Position numbers and translations under genes: made by a program. Positions 1 to 7,886 of a DNA stretch of 64,000 bases are shown here, piece by piece. A model generated the notes under the pieces. That model was not told the DNA's origin. It worked only from the letters and a program-made list of their open reading frames with translations, and did not search any database. Origin of the DNA: Spirochaetota bacterium (GTDB taxonomy: Bacteria; Spirochaetota; Brachyspiria; Brachyspirales; JACRPF01); contig JBBTBY010000028.1 of NCBI GenBank assembly GCA_038043445.1, forward strand, positions 1-64,000. Direction: 5' to 3'. Position 1 is the first letter of the stretch. The number at the start of each line of letters is the position of its first letter.

Positions 1-1
1 G

Positions 2-784
2 GGCATACCGTTCACCAATATTACCTCGGCGTTAGGCAATTACAATCCGCAGGCGAGTATTGCTGCAGGGCGGATAAAATCGAATGCGCAATATTTCCAG
101 TATAAAATGAGGATGTTCACCGGCATGCAGGGGTATACGCCCATCCTTACGAACGTCTCTCTTGTCTTCGACAACAGCGTCGATACCCTCGCTGCCGTGC
201 GGCGTCCGTATCTCTATGCCAGCAATATTACCAGCGGACGGCTGGTGCTGTCGATAAGCAATTTCTATGACCCGATAAACACGAGGATACTCGCACGCAA
301 TCGCCAGACCGGTGCCGTAGTGCGACTCAATGTCATCGATATGACGGTGGCAACCTACGATACGATCCGCGCCGTGACCGCCGATATCGCACTTCCGTTC
401 GGCAATTATGACCTTGTCATAAGTAATACGACCGATCCGAACCCCGTCGTTTGGCTCAAGGCCATTATGGGCGGTTTGCCGGAGGGTGAGCCGATCGATC
501 TCATATCGATGCATCGGACCTACAAGCCGGATGTCGATGGGAAGGTGAGCCTTACCGTATCGCTCAACATCGCCGGCAGCAGACAAATGGATTTCGAGGT
601 GTATAACTCTTCCGGTGCGCTTGTCCATCGCACGAGCGGCAGCGGTCTGCCCGGGGAGAACACCATCGTATGGTCGCCGCGCGGTAGCCGGATACCCCTC
701 GGTATCTATGTCTATCAGGTGCGCATCTCATCCGACAGCGGCACGGTGTTCAGTAAACGCGGCATGTTCGTCGTCGCGAAATAA
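2..784 (+). CDS. C-terminal part of an exported protein with a FlgD-like/Por-type C-terminal domain (5' truncated)
   Basis: The frame is already open at base 2, so the gene starts outside the window. About 260 codons are visible. The last 80 or so residues have the pattern of the small Ig-like FlgD/secretion-associated C-terminal domain of large exported proteins: a 'FEVYNSSGALVHR' strand, a tryptophan strand ('NTIVWSPRG') and a closing 'PLGIYVYQVRI' strand. The upstream part is rich in Asn, Thr and Ser and looks like beta-sandwich repeats, with no recognisable catalytic motif. The likely location is extracellular or outer membrane. The domain assignment rests on the pattern; the function of the whole protein cannot be judged without its N-terminus. 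Confidence 0.7.
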   Translation, partial: GIPFTNITSALGNYNPQASIAAGRIKSNAQYFQYKMRMFTGMQGYTPILTNVSLVFDNSVDTLAAVRRPYLYASNITSGRLVLSISNFYDPINTRILARNRQTGAVVRLNVIDMTVATYDTIRAVTADIALPFGNYDLVISNTTDPNPVVWLKAIMGGLPEGEPIDLISMHRTYKPDVDGKVSLTVSLNIAGSRQMDFEVYNSSGALVHRTSGSGLPGENTIVWSPRGSRIPLGIYVYQVRISSDSGTVFSKRGMFVVAK

Positions 785-807
785 CCGCGTTCCGACACGT
801 GCTATTA

Positions 808-835
808 TTTACAAAATCCCCTGTACACGTATAAT
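808..835 (+). promoter_or_regulatory. sigma70-type promoter upstream of the MBL-fold gene
   Basis: TTTACA (808-813), 16-nt spacer, TATAAT (830-835). The predicted transcript starts near 842 and has a leader of about 14 nt with a GAGGAG ribosome binding site before the ATG at 856. Confidence 0.6.
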
Positions 836-855
836 GTCATGAACGAGGAGCATTC

Positions 856-1677
856 ATGACGATACGTTTTCACGGTGTGCGCGGCTCGACCCCGGTGCCC
901 GCCGCCGACATGATGAAATACGGCGGCAATACCGCCTGCGTCGAGGTCCGCTCAGCTAAGGGCACGATATTAATACTGGACGCCGGTACCGGTATACGCG
1001 GCCTCGGACACTCGCTGATAAAAGAATTCAAGCGCAAGCCCATAGAGGCGCATGTTCTTCTCAGCCATACGCATTGGGACCATATCCAGGGATTCCCGTT
1101 CTTCATGCCCATCTTCAACAAAGCGAACCGCTTCCATATCTACGGGAAATCGCGGTATACGAAGTCGCTCGAAGAGATAATGTCGGGGCAGATGGAGCAT
1201 AAGTATTTCCCGGTCAGTCTGAATGAGCTCGGTGCGCATATGGATTTTACCAAGGTCGAGGACGGGACATTCACCCTCGGCAGGGATGTTCGGGTAACGG
1301 CCATGGAGCATACCCATCCCGGCGGCGCATATGGCTACCGCATCGAGGCGGACGGGGCCGTGCTCGCATATTCGACCGATACCGAGCACCCTGGGAAAGA
1401 TCTCGACGAACGCGTCATCGATCTTGCCCGCGGGGCGGATATCCTCATACATGATTCGCAGTACGACGATGAGGATATCGTTACGCATGCGGGATGGGGG
1501 CATTCATCGTTTCGGCAAGCCGCTGCTGTTGCAGCCAAGGCGGGAGTGAAAAAGCTCGTGCTTTTCCATTACGATCCGCTCTACACCGACGCCAAGGTCG
1601 ATTCGATCGTGCGGAAAGCGAAAAAGCTGTTCAGGAACACCGTTCCTGCGCGCGAGAATTCGTCGATAACGCTCTGA
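856..1677 (+). CDS. MBL-fold metallo-hydrolase
   Basis: Predicted cytoplasmic metallo-beta-lactamase-fold hydrolase of 273 residues. The zinc-binding HxHxDH motif is present as HTHWDH at residues 71-76, and later His/Asp ligands fit the fold ('EHTHPGG', 'IHDSQY', 'LFHYDP'). The N-terminus 'IRFHGVRGSTP' and 'YGGNT' are typical of the phosphodiesterase-like branch of the family (PhnP / class II cAMP-phosphodiesterase-like). The start at 856 is supported by GAGGAG 5 nt upstream and a good promoter. There is no signal peptide. The substrate is unknown. The stop lies 2 nt from the 3' end of the oppositely oriented tRNA-Leu gene. Confidence 0.9.
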   Translation: MTIRFHGVRGSTPVPAADMMKYGGNTACVEVRSAKGTILILDAGTGIRGLGHSLIKEFKRKPIEAHVLLSHTHWDHIQGFPFFMPIFNKANRFHIYGKSRYTKSLEEIMSGQMEHKYFPVSLNELGAHMDFTKVEDGTFTLGRDVRVTAMEHTHPGGAYGYRIEADGAVLAYSTDTEHPGKDLDERVIDLARGADILIHDSQYDDEDIVTHAGWGHSSFRQAAAVAAKAGVKKLVLFHYDPLYTDAKVDSIVRKAKKLFRNTVPARENSSITL

Positions 1678-1679
1678 AT

Positions 1680-1764
1680 TGCCCGGGGCCGGACTTGAAC
1701 CGGCATGGCCGTTACAGCCAACGGATTTTAAATCCGTTGCGTCTACCAATTCCGCCACCCGGGC
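1680..1764 (-). tRNA. tRNA-Leu (anticodon UAA)
   Basis: The reverse strand folds into a class II tRNA. It has a 7-bp acceptor stem GCCCGGG/CCCGGGC (1764-1758 with 1687-1681), a D-loop of GGCGGAATTGGTAGACGC type, an anticodon stem ACGGA/TCCGT with loop TTTAAAA (anticodon TAA), a variable arm, and a T-arm with GGTTCAAGTCC. The discriminator base is A (1680), as expected for Leu. CCA is not encoded. The gene converges on the MBL-fold gene with a 2-nt gap. Confidence 0.95.
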
Positions 1765-1806
1765 GTTCTCGTCGGCCGGGCGAATGCGTAGCGCCCAAGC
1801 CATCCA

Positions 1807-1864
1807 TGCGCGAGTCGGCATCCATGCCTCGCGCAGCTGGCACATCCTTGTGCCACGCGTGGCG
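1807..1864. repeat. cluster of three overlapping palindromes upstream of tRNA-Leu
   Basis: Three inverted repeats follow one another: GCGCGAG (1808-1814) with CTCGCGC (1828-1834); TGGCACA (1838-1844) with TGTGCCA (1849-1855) around a TCCT loop; and the 12-nt palindrome GCCACGCGTGGC (1852-1863). The last two overlap, so they would be mutually exclusive hairpins. A related CACATCC-TGTGC hairpin next to an ACGCGTGGC string occurs at about 58,836-58,865, which suggests a dispersed palindromic element. Confidence 0.5.
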
Positions 1865-1900
1865 CATGGTAGCACAGTGACGTCAAAATGCAATACCGAA

Positions 1901-1929
1901 TTGACAATTTCGCTGCAACGGATTATAGT
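1901..1929 (+). promoter_or_regulatory. sigma70-type promoter, predicted leaderless transcript
   Basis: TTGACA (1901-1906), 17-nt spacer, TATAGT (1924-1929). The ATG at 1936 begins exactly 6 nt after the -10 box, where +1 is expected. No ribosome binding site precedes that ATG. The promoter lies inside a longer open frame that starts at 1888, which argues against the upstream start. Confidence 0.7.
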
Positions 1930-1935
1930 GAACAC

Positions 1936-3153
1936 ATGCGTATGGAAATATTTGAGGAACTCCTGCCGCTCGCTGCGTGGGATACGCATACGCATCTCGA
2001 GTCATCGCCGAAGATCGGCGCCCGCGATATCTGGGACATCGTACATTACTTCTGGTTGAGGCAGGAACTTGAAGCGGCGGGGTATCCCGCGCAGGCGGAA
2101 AAATTACCTGAGCCGGAGCGTGTCGAAGCGCTTGCGAAGGCTTTTTCGGAATCCCGGACGACGCATTGGAACCGCATCGTGCGCCGCATGCTCAAGGACC
2201 TCTACGGGGTGACTATCGACGGTACAGCGAGCATTCACGACGCGAATGAGCGCATCAAGGCGAACGCGGCCGATCCCGCATGGCCCAGGCAGATATGTGC
2301 GCGCGGTTCTCTGTTCCGTATCGTGGCGGGTATTACCGCGCCCAATGACCTTGCATCGCTCGCGGGCATCATCCATTCAGTACCCGTATTCGACAGATTG
2401 AACGATCGTGTCATCGATGCCGTGCTCGTTTCGCAGAAGCAGGCGGACAAGGCCGCGGAGGTCGCCGCGGAACTGGACAGTGCCGTCGGCGCGCTGTACG
2501 ACCAGGGTATTCGTACCGTACGTATAGCACCGTACCCGTTCGACGGCATGGACGGCGCTGCGAAAGTACCCGTGCTCGCTGCAACAGGCAATACGCGTGA
2601 TGCGGTGAGGCTTGTCCTCGGGCATGCGCTTTTCTCCTCGCTTGCACGTCGGTCGTTGCACGTGCAGCTTTTTACCGGTGTTCGGCGCAGGCCGACCATT
2701 GCCGTTTCCGTGAACGATACCGAGCGCATACCGCGCATGAACGAGATATTCGAAAAATACCCGACGATAATATTCGAGGTGCTCAATGCCGCGGAGCTGT
2801 CCGCGGTCGATCTCGTGCAGTCGGCGCGCGCGCGGAGGAACGTATACTGCGGGGCGCCGTGGTGGTTCTCCGTACGTGCAAGCATCATACGCGCGAACAT
2901 GCAGTACCGCATCGAGGCACTGCCGGTGTCCCGCTCACTTCTGCTCGCGTCCGATGCGCGCGTGATAGAATGGGTGTATGCGAAAACGATATTCGTGAAG
3001 CTTCTGCTCGCGGATTTCCTTTCCGCATCGATTGAGCGTGACTGGCTCGACAGGGCGGATGCGCTCTATGCGGCGTCGTGGTGGCTGTCGAAGACGGCTG
3101 AGCGTATCTACCGTGAGGATGCCCCGGCGAAAGCGTCCGTACCGCCGAATTAG
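1936..3153 (+). CDS. uronate isomerase-like (UxaC-like) amidohydrolase-fold protein
   Basis: 405-residue TIM-barrel protein of the amidohydrolase superfamily. The N-terminal 'WDTHTHLESS' supplies the HxH metal motif. The following helical region ('DIWDIVHYFWLRQEL', 'LKDLYGV') resembles glucuronate/uronate isomerase-like proteins, and 'YCGAPWWFSV' near the C-terminus is also in keeping with that group. Uronate isomerases convert glucuronate or galacturonate to the ketose; whether this one does so is inference, since it is shorter than classical UxaC. The start at 1936 (or 1942) is chosen because the promoter overlaps the longer frame. Its stop overlaps the stop of the convergent aspartokinase gene (shared TTAG). 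Confidence 0.7.
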   Translation: MRMEIFEELLPLAAWDTHTHLESSPKIGARDIWDIVHYFWLRQELEAAGYPAQAEKLPEPERVEALAKAFSESRTTHWNRIVRRMLKDLYGVTIDGTASIHDANERIKANAADPAWPRQICARGSLFRIVAGITAPNDLASLAGIIHSVPVFDRLNDRVIDAVLVSQKQADKAAEVAAELDSAVGALYDQGIRTVRIAPYPFDGMDGAAKVPVLAATGNTRDAVRLVLGHALFSSLARRSLHVQLFTGVRRRPTIAVSVNDTERIPRMNEIFEKYPTIIFEVLNAAELSAVDLVQSARARRNVYCGAPWWFSVRASIIRANMQYRIEALPVSRSLLLASDARVIEWVYAKTIFVKLLLADFLSASIERDWLDRADALYAASWWLSKTAERIYREDAPAKASVPPN

Positions 3154-4505
3154 GCGCGTCCGAAGAATTCCCCGTAAATGGCGGCTACTGCTTTCGCATT
3201 GTCCTTCGCCTTAATGCCGAACATCATGCTCACTTCCGACGAGCCCTGATTGATTATCTCGATATTGACGTTCGCTTTCGCGAGCGCGCCGGTGATGCGC
3301 CCTGCGATGCCGACGATGTGCCGCATGCCTTCGCCGACGACCATGAGAATGGCGATACCGCGTTCGACGGCCACATCATCGACCTTGAGCTCATTGCGAA
3401 TCTTCGCGAGCACGCGTTTTTCCGTCACTGCATCGAAGAATTTTTCGCGGACGATGACGGAAAGATTGTCTATGCCCGACGGCATATGCTCGAAGGGTAT
3501 CTTCTCTTCCTCGAGGATCTTCAAGAGCCTGCGCCCGAAGCCTATCTCGCGGTTCATGAGGTATTTGCTGAGGTAGATGCAGGCAAAACCAGCGTCGCTC
3601 GCGATGCCGACCACCGGCGTGTCCGTTATCGTGCGGCGCTGTACGATGCGCGTTCCCGGCGCCGACGGATTATTCGTGTTGCGCACGTTCACCGGCACAC
3701 CGCCCTGATACGCGGGGACGAGCGCTTCTTCGTGGAATACGCTGAATCCGGCATACGAAAGCTCGCGCATTTCGCGATAGGTGAGCTCGGCTATCGGCGC
3801 GGGATTCTTGACGATAGCGGGCGATGCCGCGAACACGGAATCCACATCGGTGAAATTCTCGTACACCTCGGCGCCCACGGCACGGGCGAGTATGGCGCCG
3901 GTAATGTCGGAGCCGCCGCGGGGAAAGGTCACGATATCGCCGCGGGGGGAAAAGCCGAAAAATCCGGGAAATATCACGATGCCCTTCGCGTTCTTGAGCT
4001 TCTTGAGCGAATCGTATGACTTCTCGAGCACCTGCGCATTGCCGAATTCATCGCTTACCATGAGACCGGCGGTGCGCGGGTTGACGTACTGTGCTTTCAC
4101 GCCGCGACTGACGAGATATGCCGCGACGAGCTTGGCGCAATTGTCCTCGCCTGCCGCTTTCATGTTGTCGAGATATTTCTCCCTGTCGCTCGTATGCGAA
4201 ACGAGCCGTGAGCGGAAATCCTTCTCGATGGTGCCCATGATGTCGTTCGGTACGGAAAGTTCATCGGCTATCTCACGGTAGCGCGAAATGACGGCCATTA
4301 TCTCCTTTTCTGCGCTCTTCGTCGACAGATATTTTTCCGCCGCTGCGATAAGGAGATCGGTGACCTTGGTGTCCGTCTTGCTGCGTTTTCCCGGCGCGGA
4401 GACGACCACATACTTTCGTGCGCTGTCCGCAAGGACCACATCGCATACGGTCTTTATCTGCTGTGCCCCGGCAAGCGATGTGCCGCCGAATTTCGCGACT
4501 TTCAT
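3150..4505 (-). CDS. lysC: aspartate kinase
   Basis: 451-residue monofunctional aspartokinase. It phosphorylates L-aspartate in the first step of Lys/Thr/Met (and diaminopimelate) synthesis. The N-terminal 'KFGGTSLA' (residues 4-11) is the kinase signature, 'FPRGGSDITGAI' is the aspartate-binding segment, and the last 150 or so residues are tandem ACT domains ('GIAGRITGALAKANVNIEII'), which usually carry feedback inhibition. There is no homoserine dehydrogenase fusion. The start is supported by GAGG upstream and a TTGACA promoter. The gene is a single transcription unit, convergent with the uronate isomerase-like gene. Confidence 0.95.
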   Translation of the reverse strand: MKVAKFGGTSLAGAQQIKTVCDVVLADSARKYVVVSAPGKRSKTDTKVTDLLIAAAEKYLSTKSAEKEIMAVISRYREIADELSVPNDIMGTIEKDFRSRLVSHTSDREKYLDNMKAAGEDNCAKLVAAYLVSRGVKAQYVNPRTAGLMVSDEFGNAQVLEKSYDSLKKLKNAKGIVIFPGFFGFSPRGDIVTFPRGGSDITGAILARAVGAEVYENFTDVDSVFAASPAIVKNPAPIAELTYREMRELSYAGFSVFHEEALVPAYQGGVPVNVRNTNNPSAPGTRIVQRRTITDTPVVGIASDAGFACIYLSKYLMNREIGFGRRLLKILEEEKIPFEHMPSGIDNLSVIVREKFFDAVTEKRVLAKIRNELKVDDVAVERGIAILMVVGEGMRHIVGIAGRITGALAKANVNIEIINQGSSEVSMMFGIKAKDNAKAVAAIYGEFFGRA

Positions 4506-4537
4506 GGTAATCCTCGTGTTGAATGAATGCCGCGGGG

Positions 4538-4566
4538 ATAATATCAGATGTGGGGGATGCTGTCAA
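4538..4566 (-). promoter_or_regulatory. sigma70-type promoter of lysC
   Basis: On the minus strand: TTGACA (4566-4561), 17-nt spacer, TATTAT (4543-4538). The leader of about 26 nt contains GAGG before the ATG at 4505. Confidence 0.6.
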
Positions 4567-4604
4567 ATGCATACAGAGAAAAATTCATTGTCATAAGGGA
4601 AAAG

Positions 4605-4758
4605 AGAAACCACGGAGATCACGGAGAAAAGCCTGAGAGATCAAAGTCGAGAAGTTGACCATTTTCTCCCGAGTGGTGAACCTGTTGCAATTTTCTTCTC
4701 AAATATATTTCCACTGTACTCTCTTGTATTCTCTGTGCCCTCGGTGGTTTTCTTTTCT
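4605..4758. repeat. imperfect inverted repeat of 'accacggag'-type sequence
   Basis: The left arm (about 4608-4632) reads gaaaccacggagatcacgg and the right arm (about 4730-4758) is close to its reverse complement (gccctcggtggttttc). A related string with cacgcagaggcgcagg occurs at about 17,008-17,040. Such 'CACGGAGA/CACGCAGAG' runs look like a dispersed intergenic repeat family rather than a gene-specific site. Confidence 0.5.
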
Positions 4759-4833
4759 TGCGTGATAATGCGGGTGTACCGATAAATGTCTAGCGATAAG
4801 ATAATGTATCCTCTGATACCTTACGGAATTCTA

Positions 4834-4861
4834 TTGACATAATTCCGGCGGGTGATAGAAT
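4834..4861 (+). promoter_or_regulatory. sigma70-type promoter of the CsgG-like/lipoprotein pair
   Basis: TTGACA (4834-4839), 16-nt spacer, TAGAAT (4856-4861). Predicted leader of about 26 nt with GAGGAG at 4882-4887. Confidence 0.6.
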
Positions 4862-4893
4862 CACGAACTACTATTGAGCTTGAGGAGATATCT

Positions 4894-5970
4894 ATGCGAG
4901 CGGGGTTGCTTCTATTATCATTCCTTGTGTGCTGTACGGTCGGCTTTGCTGCGGACGCAGCGAAAAAACCGGTCGTCAAGAAGGTCCGCGTCGGCGTGCT
5001 CGATTTCAAGGCGAATAGTGTCGCTGCCATGGAAACGACGCTCGTCAACGACATTTTCCGCAATGAACTTGTCGACAGCGGAAAGTACGATGTGCTTGAC
5101 AGGAAGAACATGCAGAGCATCATGTCCGAGCAGGAATTCCAGCAGACAGGCTGTACGGACAGCGAATGCGCAGTGAAGCTGGGTAAAATGCTCAATATGG
5201 AGTATATGATAAACGGCGTGCTCGCGAAAACGAGCGGCAAGTACTTCCTGAGCGTCGAGATGATATCGGTGGAAAGCTCGAAGATAGAGAAAACCGCGCG
5301 TGTGCAGTTCGAGTCGATGGATAAGCTCGAGAAGGCTATCGTAGAGCTCGTAGAAGGTTTGACAGGAGAGAAAAAACCGGAAGATATTTCGAGCTATTCA
5401 TTTTATATTGAGGGGATATACGCCGGTTTTCTGATAACATACGGCAGGATGAGTTATTCTGTCCCAACGGAATTGCCCTACGAAACGGGAATGGGCGGCG
5501 ATATATTCCTCCGCGGCCGCCTTTTCGGCAAAAAGAACGACGTGCTGAAATTGACATGGATGATCGGGTGTGAAGCATACATAACATCGATAAATACGAA
5601 TAACGGCGGAGCCGAGCGGAGCCCGGGTCTTTCTGCCGCTTCAGCTATATGGATAAACCCCTATATATGTCCGCTTGTCGGCGTTACGCTCAAGCTCGGC
5701 CCGGTGAATACTATCATCGCCGGCCAGGCGGGGTATCTGTTCCTTATGGAGCGTGCGACGCTTAACGGTATCGAGTATACTCAGATGTTCAGCATGATGA
5801 CGCTTGGCGGCGTTATAACATTCGATATTAAGTTGTTTGATGTAGTCGGGATATTCCTGAAAAATGAATTCACCTATCACGTTTTCCTGGGAACAGGCGG
5901 GTATATAGACACCGGCAGTATCAACTATAATTCGTTCAAAGGCTCGAGCACGCTCGGGATAATGTTCTAA
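4894..5970 (+). CDS. CsgG-like outer-membrane-associated protein with a C-terminal barrel-like region
   Basis: 358 residues with an N-terminal signal peptide (hydrophobic 'GLLLLSFLVCCTVGFA'). Residues 30-170 match the CsgG/FlgO-type pattern: 'VRVGVLDFKANSVA', 'LVNDIFRNELVDSGKYDVLD', 'CTDSECAVKLGKMLNMEYMI'. This family forms or helps build outer-membrane assemblies and often senses or secretes surface material. The last 170 or so residues alternate aromatic and polar residues, suggesting beta-strands of a small barrel or sandwich. The start at 4894 is chosen because GAGGAG sits 6 nt upstream; an in-frame upstream start at 4852 would place the -10 box inside the gene. It is followed after 11 nt by a lipoprotein gene, probably co-transcribed. 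The partner substrate is unknown. Confidence 0.7.
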   Translation: MRAGLLLLSFLVCCTVGFAADAAKKPVVKKVRVGVLDFKANSVAAMETTLVNDIFRNELVDSGKYDVLDRKNMQSIMSEQEFQQTGCTDSECAVKLGKMLNMEYMINGVLAKTSGKYFLSVEMISVESSKIEKTARVQFESMDKLEKAIVELVEGLTGEKKPEDISSYSFYIEGIYAGFLITYGRMSYSVPTELPYETGMGGDIFLRGRLFGKKNDVLKLTWMIGCEAYITSINTNNGGAERSPGLSAASAIWINPYICPLVGVTLKLGPVNTIIAGQAGYLFLMERATLNGIEYTQMFSMMTLGGVITFDIKLFDVVGIFLKNEFTYHVFLGTGGYIDTGSINYNSFKGSSTLGIMF

Positions 5971-5981
5971 GGGAGATGAAA

Positions 5982-6977
5982 ATGAAATACTCTATACAGC
6001 TGCTCTCGGCTCTGTCCGCGTTCATCATACTCGGCACTGCCGGGTGTACGCCCAATGCGCGGCCATTCGAGCTGCTCATGGGCCTTGCCCCGCTAGGGGA
6101 TGTTGATTTTCTGAATCTGCCGAATGTAACGCCTTCATCAGTAACGGTGTATTCGAACGGGGCGGGCATATATGACCCTCAGATATTCATGAATGACAGC
6201 GGATATGACCTGACCGTAACCGGCACCAATGTTTTTGTCTTGAGAAAAGACAGATGCGATGTCGTCTCAACAAACGGCATACTCCTTCATACGGTAATTA
6301 TCTCGAATACTCAGATGGATTATTTCGGCATTGAATCCTGCGTTGGGAGTTTTTACATGACAGGACGGACTGCAACCGGGATGAAAGTTTACTTTAAAAC
6401 AAACCTGGCTGCTTCTTCAAATATTAATCCCGGCGATTACGGCTGGGGCGGCAGCGAATTCTATGATTTTCAGGCAAAGTACATGAAAATTAATCCTGCT
6501 GACGGGAGCTATTGGTTCATACGCTATCATCAGCCGATACAAACGGAAAATCCTTATCCCGAAAGTGATAGCCCGCCGATTCAGGAACAGATACGCAAGT
6601 ATCGATACGCATTCAGTGTTTCAAATTTGACGCATTCAGCACTGTATGATAATAATATGCGCTTCCTTGTCGGGCTTCGTGTCCCGGCCGGTCAATGCTT
6701 CGGAATGGCTTTCCATCGCGGTAAATTGTATGTGATGTATCGTACGCCCACAATCGATAACGGTACTGTCCGCTGGGATAATGGCGAGGCGAAAACAATA
6801 TTTATCATCGATCCGAGAACGTTAACGTATGTCGGCAAAGTCAGTCAGAGGATGAGCGGTTATGCGAACGGACTTGCCAGCGACGGAGTGAATCTGTATA
6901 CAATTGGCCAGCCGTTTATCGAGAACTTTTCAGGATATAGCGGGACGTTCCTGGTAAAGATGAATATACCGAACTGA
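5982..6977 (+). CDS. hypothetical lipoprotein
   Basis: 331 residues. The N-terminus is a lipoprotein signal peptide with lipobox LGTAGC, so the mature protein is probably anchored in a membrane by Cys. The rest contains many short beta-strand-like segments and the phrase 'IIDPRTLTYVGKVSQRMSGYANGLASDGVNLY', which resembles a blade of a beta-propeller (DPxTL...v.G.a.dG..LY). No catalytic motif is recognised. ATG 5982 is preferred over ATG 5976 because GGGAG (5971-5975) is then 6 nt away. It lies 11 nt after the CsgG-like gene. Its codon use is more AT-rich than that of most neighbours. The 52-bp gltD-derived repeat begins 3 nt after its stop. Confidence 0.6.
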   Translation: MKYSIQLLSALSAFIILGTAGCTPNARPFELLMGLAPLGDVDFLNLPNVTPSSVTVYSNGAGIYDPQIFMNDSGYDLTVTGTNVFVLRKDRCDVVSTNGILLHTVIISNTQMDYFGIESCVGSFYMTGRTATGMKVYFKTNLAASSNINPGDYGWGGSEFYDFQAKYMKINPADGSYWFIRYHQPIQTENPYPESDSPPIQEQIRKYRYAFSVSNLTHSALYDNNMRFLVGLRVPAGQCFGMAFHRGKLYVMYRTPTIDNGTVRWDNGEAKTIFIIDPRTLTYVGKVSQRMSGYANGLASDGVNLYTIGQPFIENFSGYSGTFLVKMNIPN

Positions 6978-6979
6978 CG

Positions 6980-7031
6980 CTACATGACCGGCAGATCGCT
7001 CGCACCCATGAGGTATTCATCGATGAAGCGC
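6980..7031. repeat. direct repeat copy 1: duplicated 3' end of gltD
   Basis: These 52 nt match 7965-8016 at 50 of 52 positions (differences at 6991/7976 and 7028/8013). Copy 2 is the genuine 3' end of gltD and begins exactly at its stop codon. The two copies bracket a 985-nt offset holding the HEPN/MNT pair. Confidence 0.9.
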
Positions 7032-7040
7032 ACTCACTCC

Positions 7041-7068
7041 TTGAATTCCGATGGGATTCAGCTATACT
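7041..7068 (+). promoter_or_regulatory. sigma70-type promoter of the HEPN/MNT pair, predicted leaderless
   Basis: TTGAAT (7041-7046), 16-nt spacer, TATACT (7063-7068), then exactly 6 nt to ATG 7075. No ribosome binding site precedes the ATG. The -10 box lies within the in-frame extension from ATG 7051, so 7075 is the likely start. Confidence 0.7.
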
Positions 7069-7074
7069 GACCGC

Positions 7075-7473
7075 ATGAATGAGAACACCGTAGCGAATTG
7101 GATAAGCCTTGCGGAATACGATCTTGCCACCGCTGATTCGATGTTATCGGCAGCGCGGTATCTCTACGTGGCATTTACCTGTCAGCAGGCGATTGAAAAG
7201 GTTCTGAAGGCATATTATGTGTATCGATACGGAAAAACGCCTCCGTATACGCACAATCTGAACAAACTTGCGGAAGAAACCGGTCTTGCTGAGGCTATGA
7301 GCGAAAAGCAGATATCATTCCTTGACTCATTGAACGCTTATTATATTCAATCGCGGTATACTGAAGAAATACAAACTCTTTCGGTATCGTTCACGCACGA
7401 AAGAGCGGTTGCACTTATCGCAGAAATGAAGGAGGTGTACCAATGGCTACGGTCAAAGATAGCGATACGATAA
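7075..7473 (+). CDS. HEPN domain protein (toxin-like partner of the MNT protein)
   Basis: 132-residue all-alpha HEPN protein of the type paired with minimal nucleotidyltransferases. Family signs are 'WISLAEYDLATADSML', 'FTCQQAIEKVLKAYYVY', 'THNLNKLAEETGL' and 'YYIQSRYTEE'. HEPN proteins are often RNases. The classical Rx4-6H motif is not obvious here, so the nuclease site may be degenerate or of the other subgroup. The gene overlaps the MNT gene by 31 nt, indicating translational coupling. The pair sits between copies of the gltD 3' end and is probably acquired. Role as a toxin is inference from family and context. Confidence 0.85.
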   Translation: MNENTVANWISLAEYDLATADSMLSAARYLYVAFTCQQAIEKVLKAYYVYRYGKTPPYTHNLNKLAEETGLAEAMSEKQISFLDSLNAYYIQSRYTEEIQTLSVSFTHERAVALIAEMKEVYQWLRSKIAIR

Positions 7474-7772
7474 GATCGGTGACAGCCCGATATGCATCAT
7501 TGGTGCAGAGTTCTTTTCCTGGTGCCAGGGTATTCTTATACGGATCGTACGCAAAAGGCAGCGCGACCGGTGCAAGCGATATCGATATTGCGGTTGTGCT
7601 CGACATTGCCCATGGGGATAAGATCGAATATGCGACACGATTATTCGGCTTGGCGCGAAAGGTCGATGTTTCGATAGAGCCGTTCTGTGTTTTCCGTGAT
7701 GAATACGATGATCCGCCGGCTGCAAGTATCCTTTCCGAGATCAAACGAACCGCCATACCAGTTGCGGCATGA
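7443..7772 (+). CDS. minimal nucleotidyltransferase (MNT) domain protein, antitoxin-like
   Basis: 109 residues with the polymerase-beta-type nucleotidyltransferase signature: 'FLYGSYAKGSATGASDIDIA' gives the GS pair (residues 34-35) and the two metal-binding aspartates (46 and 48). A third acidic strand is plausible at 'VDVSIEP'. In characterised HEPN/MNT modules the MNT protein neutralises HEPN, sometimes by AMP transfer. A good ribosome binding site (AAGGAGG, 7428-7434) lies 8 nt before ATG 7443. The overlap with the upstream HEPN gene is the usual arrangement. Confidence 0.9.
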   Translation: MATVKDSDTIRSVTARYASLVQSSFPGARVFLYGSYAKGSATGASDIDIAVVLDIAHGDKIEYATRLFGLARKVDVSIEPFCVFRDEYDDPPAASILSEIKRTAIPVAA

Positions 7773-7791
7773 TGACTCGTCGTTCCGAACA

Positions 7792-7815
7792 CTACATGAC
7801 CGGAATGAAACGCAC
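7792..7815. repeat. third, internally deleted copy of the gltD-end repeat
   Basis: 7792-7803 equals the first 12 nt of copy 1 (6980-6991), and 7805-7815 equals its end (7023-7033) with one mismatch. The 31 nt between are missing. It begins 19 nt after the MNT stop, so the toxin-antitoxin pair is closely bracketed by copy 1 and this remnant. Confidence 0.65.
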
Positions 7816-7886
7816 CTCCATCCTGCCGTTCGCCTATGCTCATATGGCAAACATGTTTTCGAGACAATTTTCTATTGAGGTGTGCA

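Larger units (their letters stand above)
4506..4893. other. intergenic region between lysC and the CsgG-like gene
   Basis: 388 nt between divergent genes, with no convincing reading frame. It holds the lysC promoter (4538-4566), a long imperfect inverted repeat of 'CACGGAG'-type sequence (4605-4758) and the promoter of the CsgG-like gene (4834-4861). Confidence 0.7.

Noticed and set aside
1680-1764. tRNA-Leu as an integration site for a mobile element
   Set aside because: No duplicated tRNA end, integrase or island boundary is seen on either side; neighbouring genes look chromosomal.
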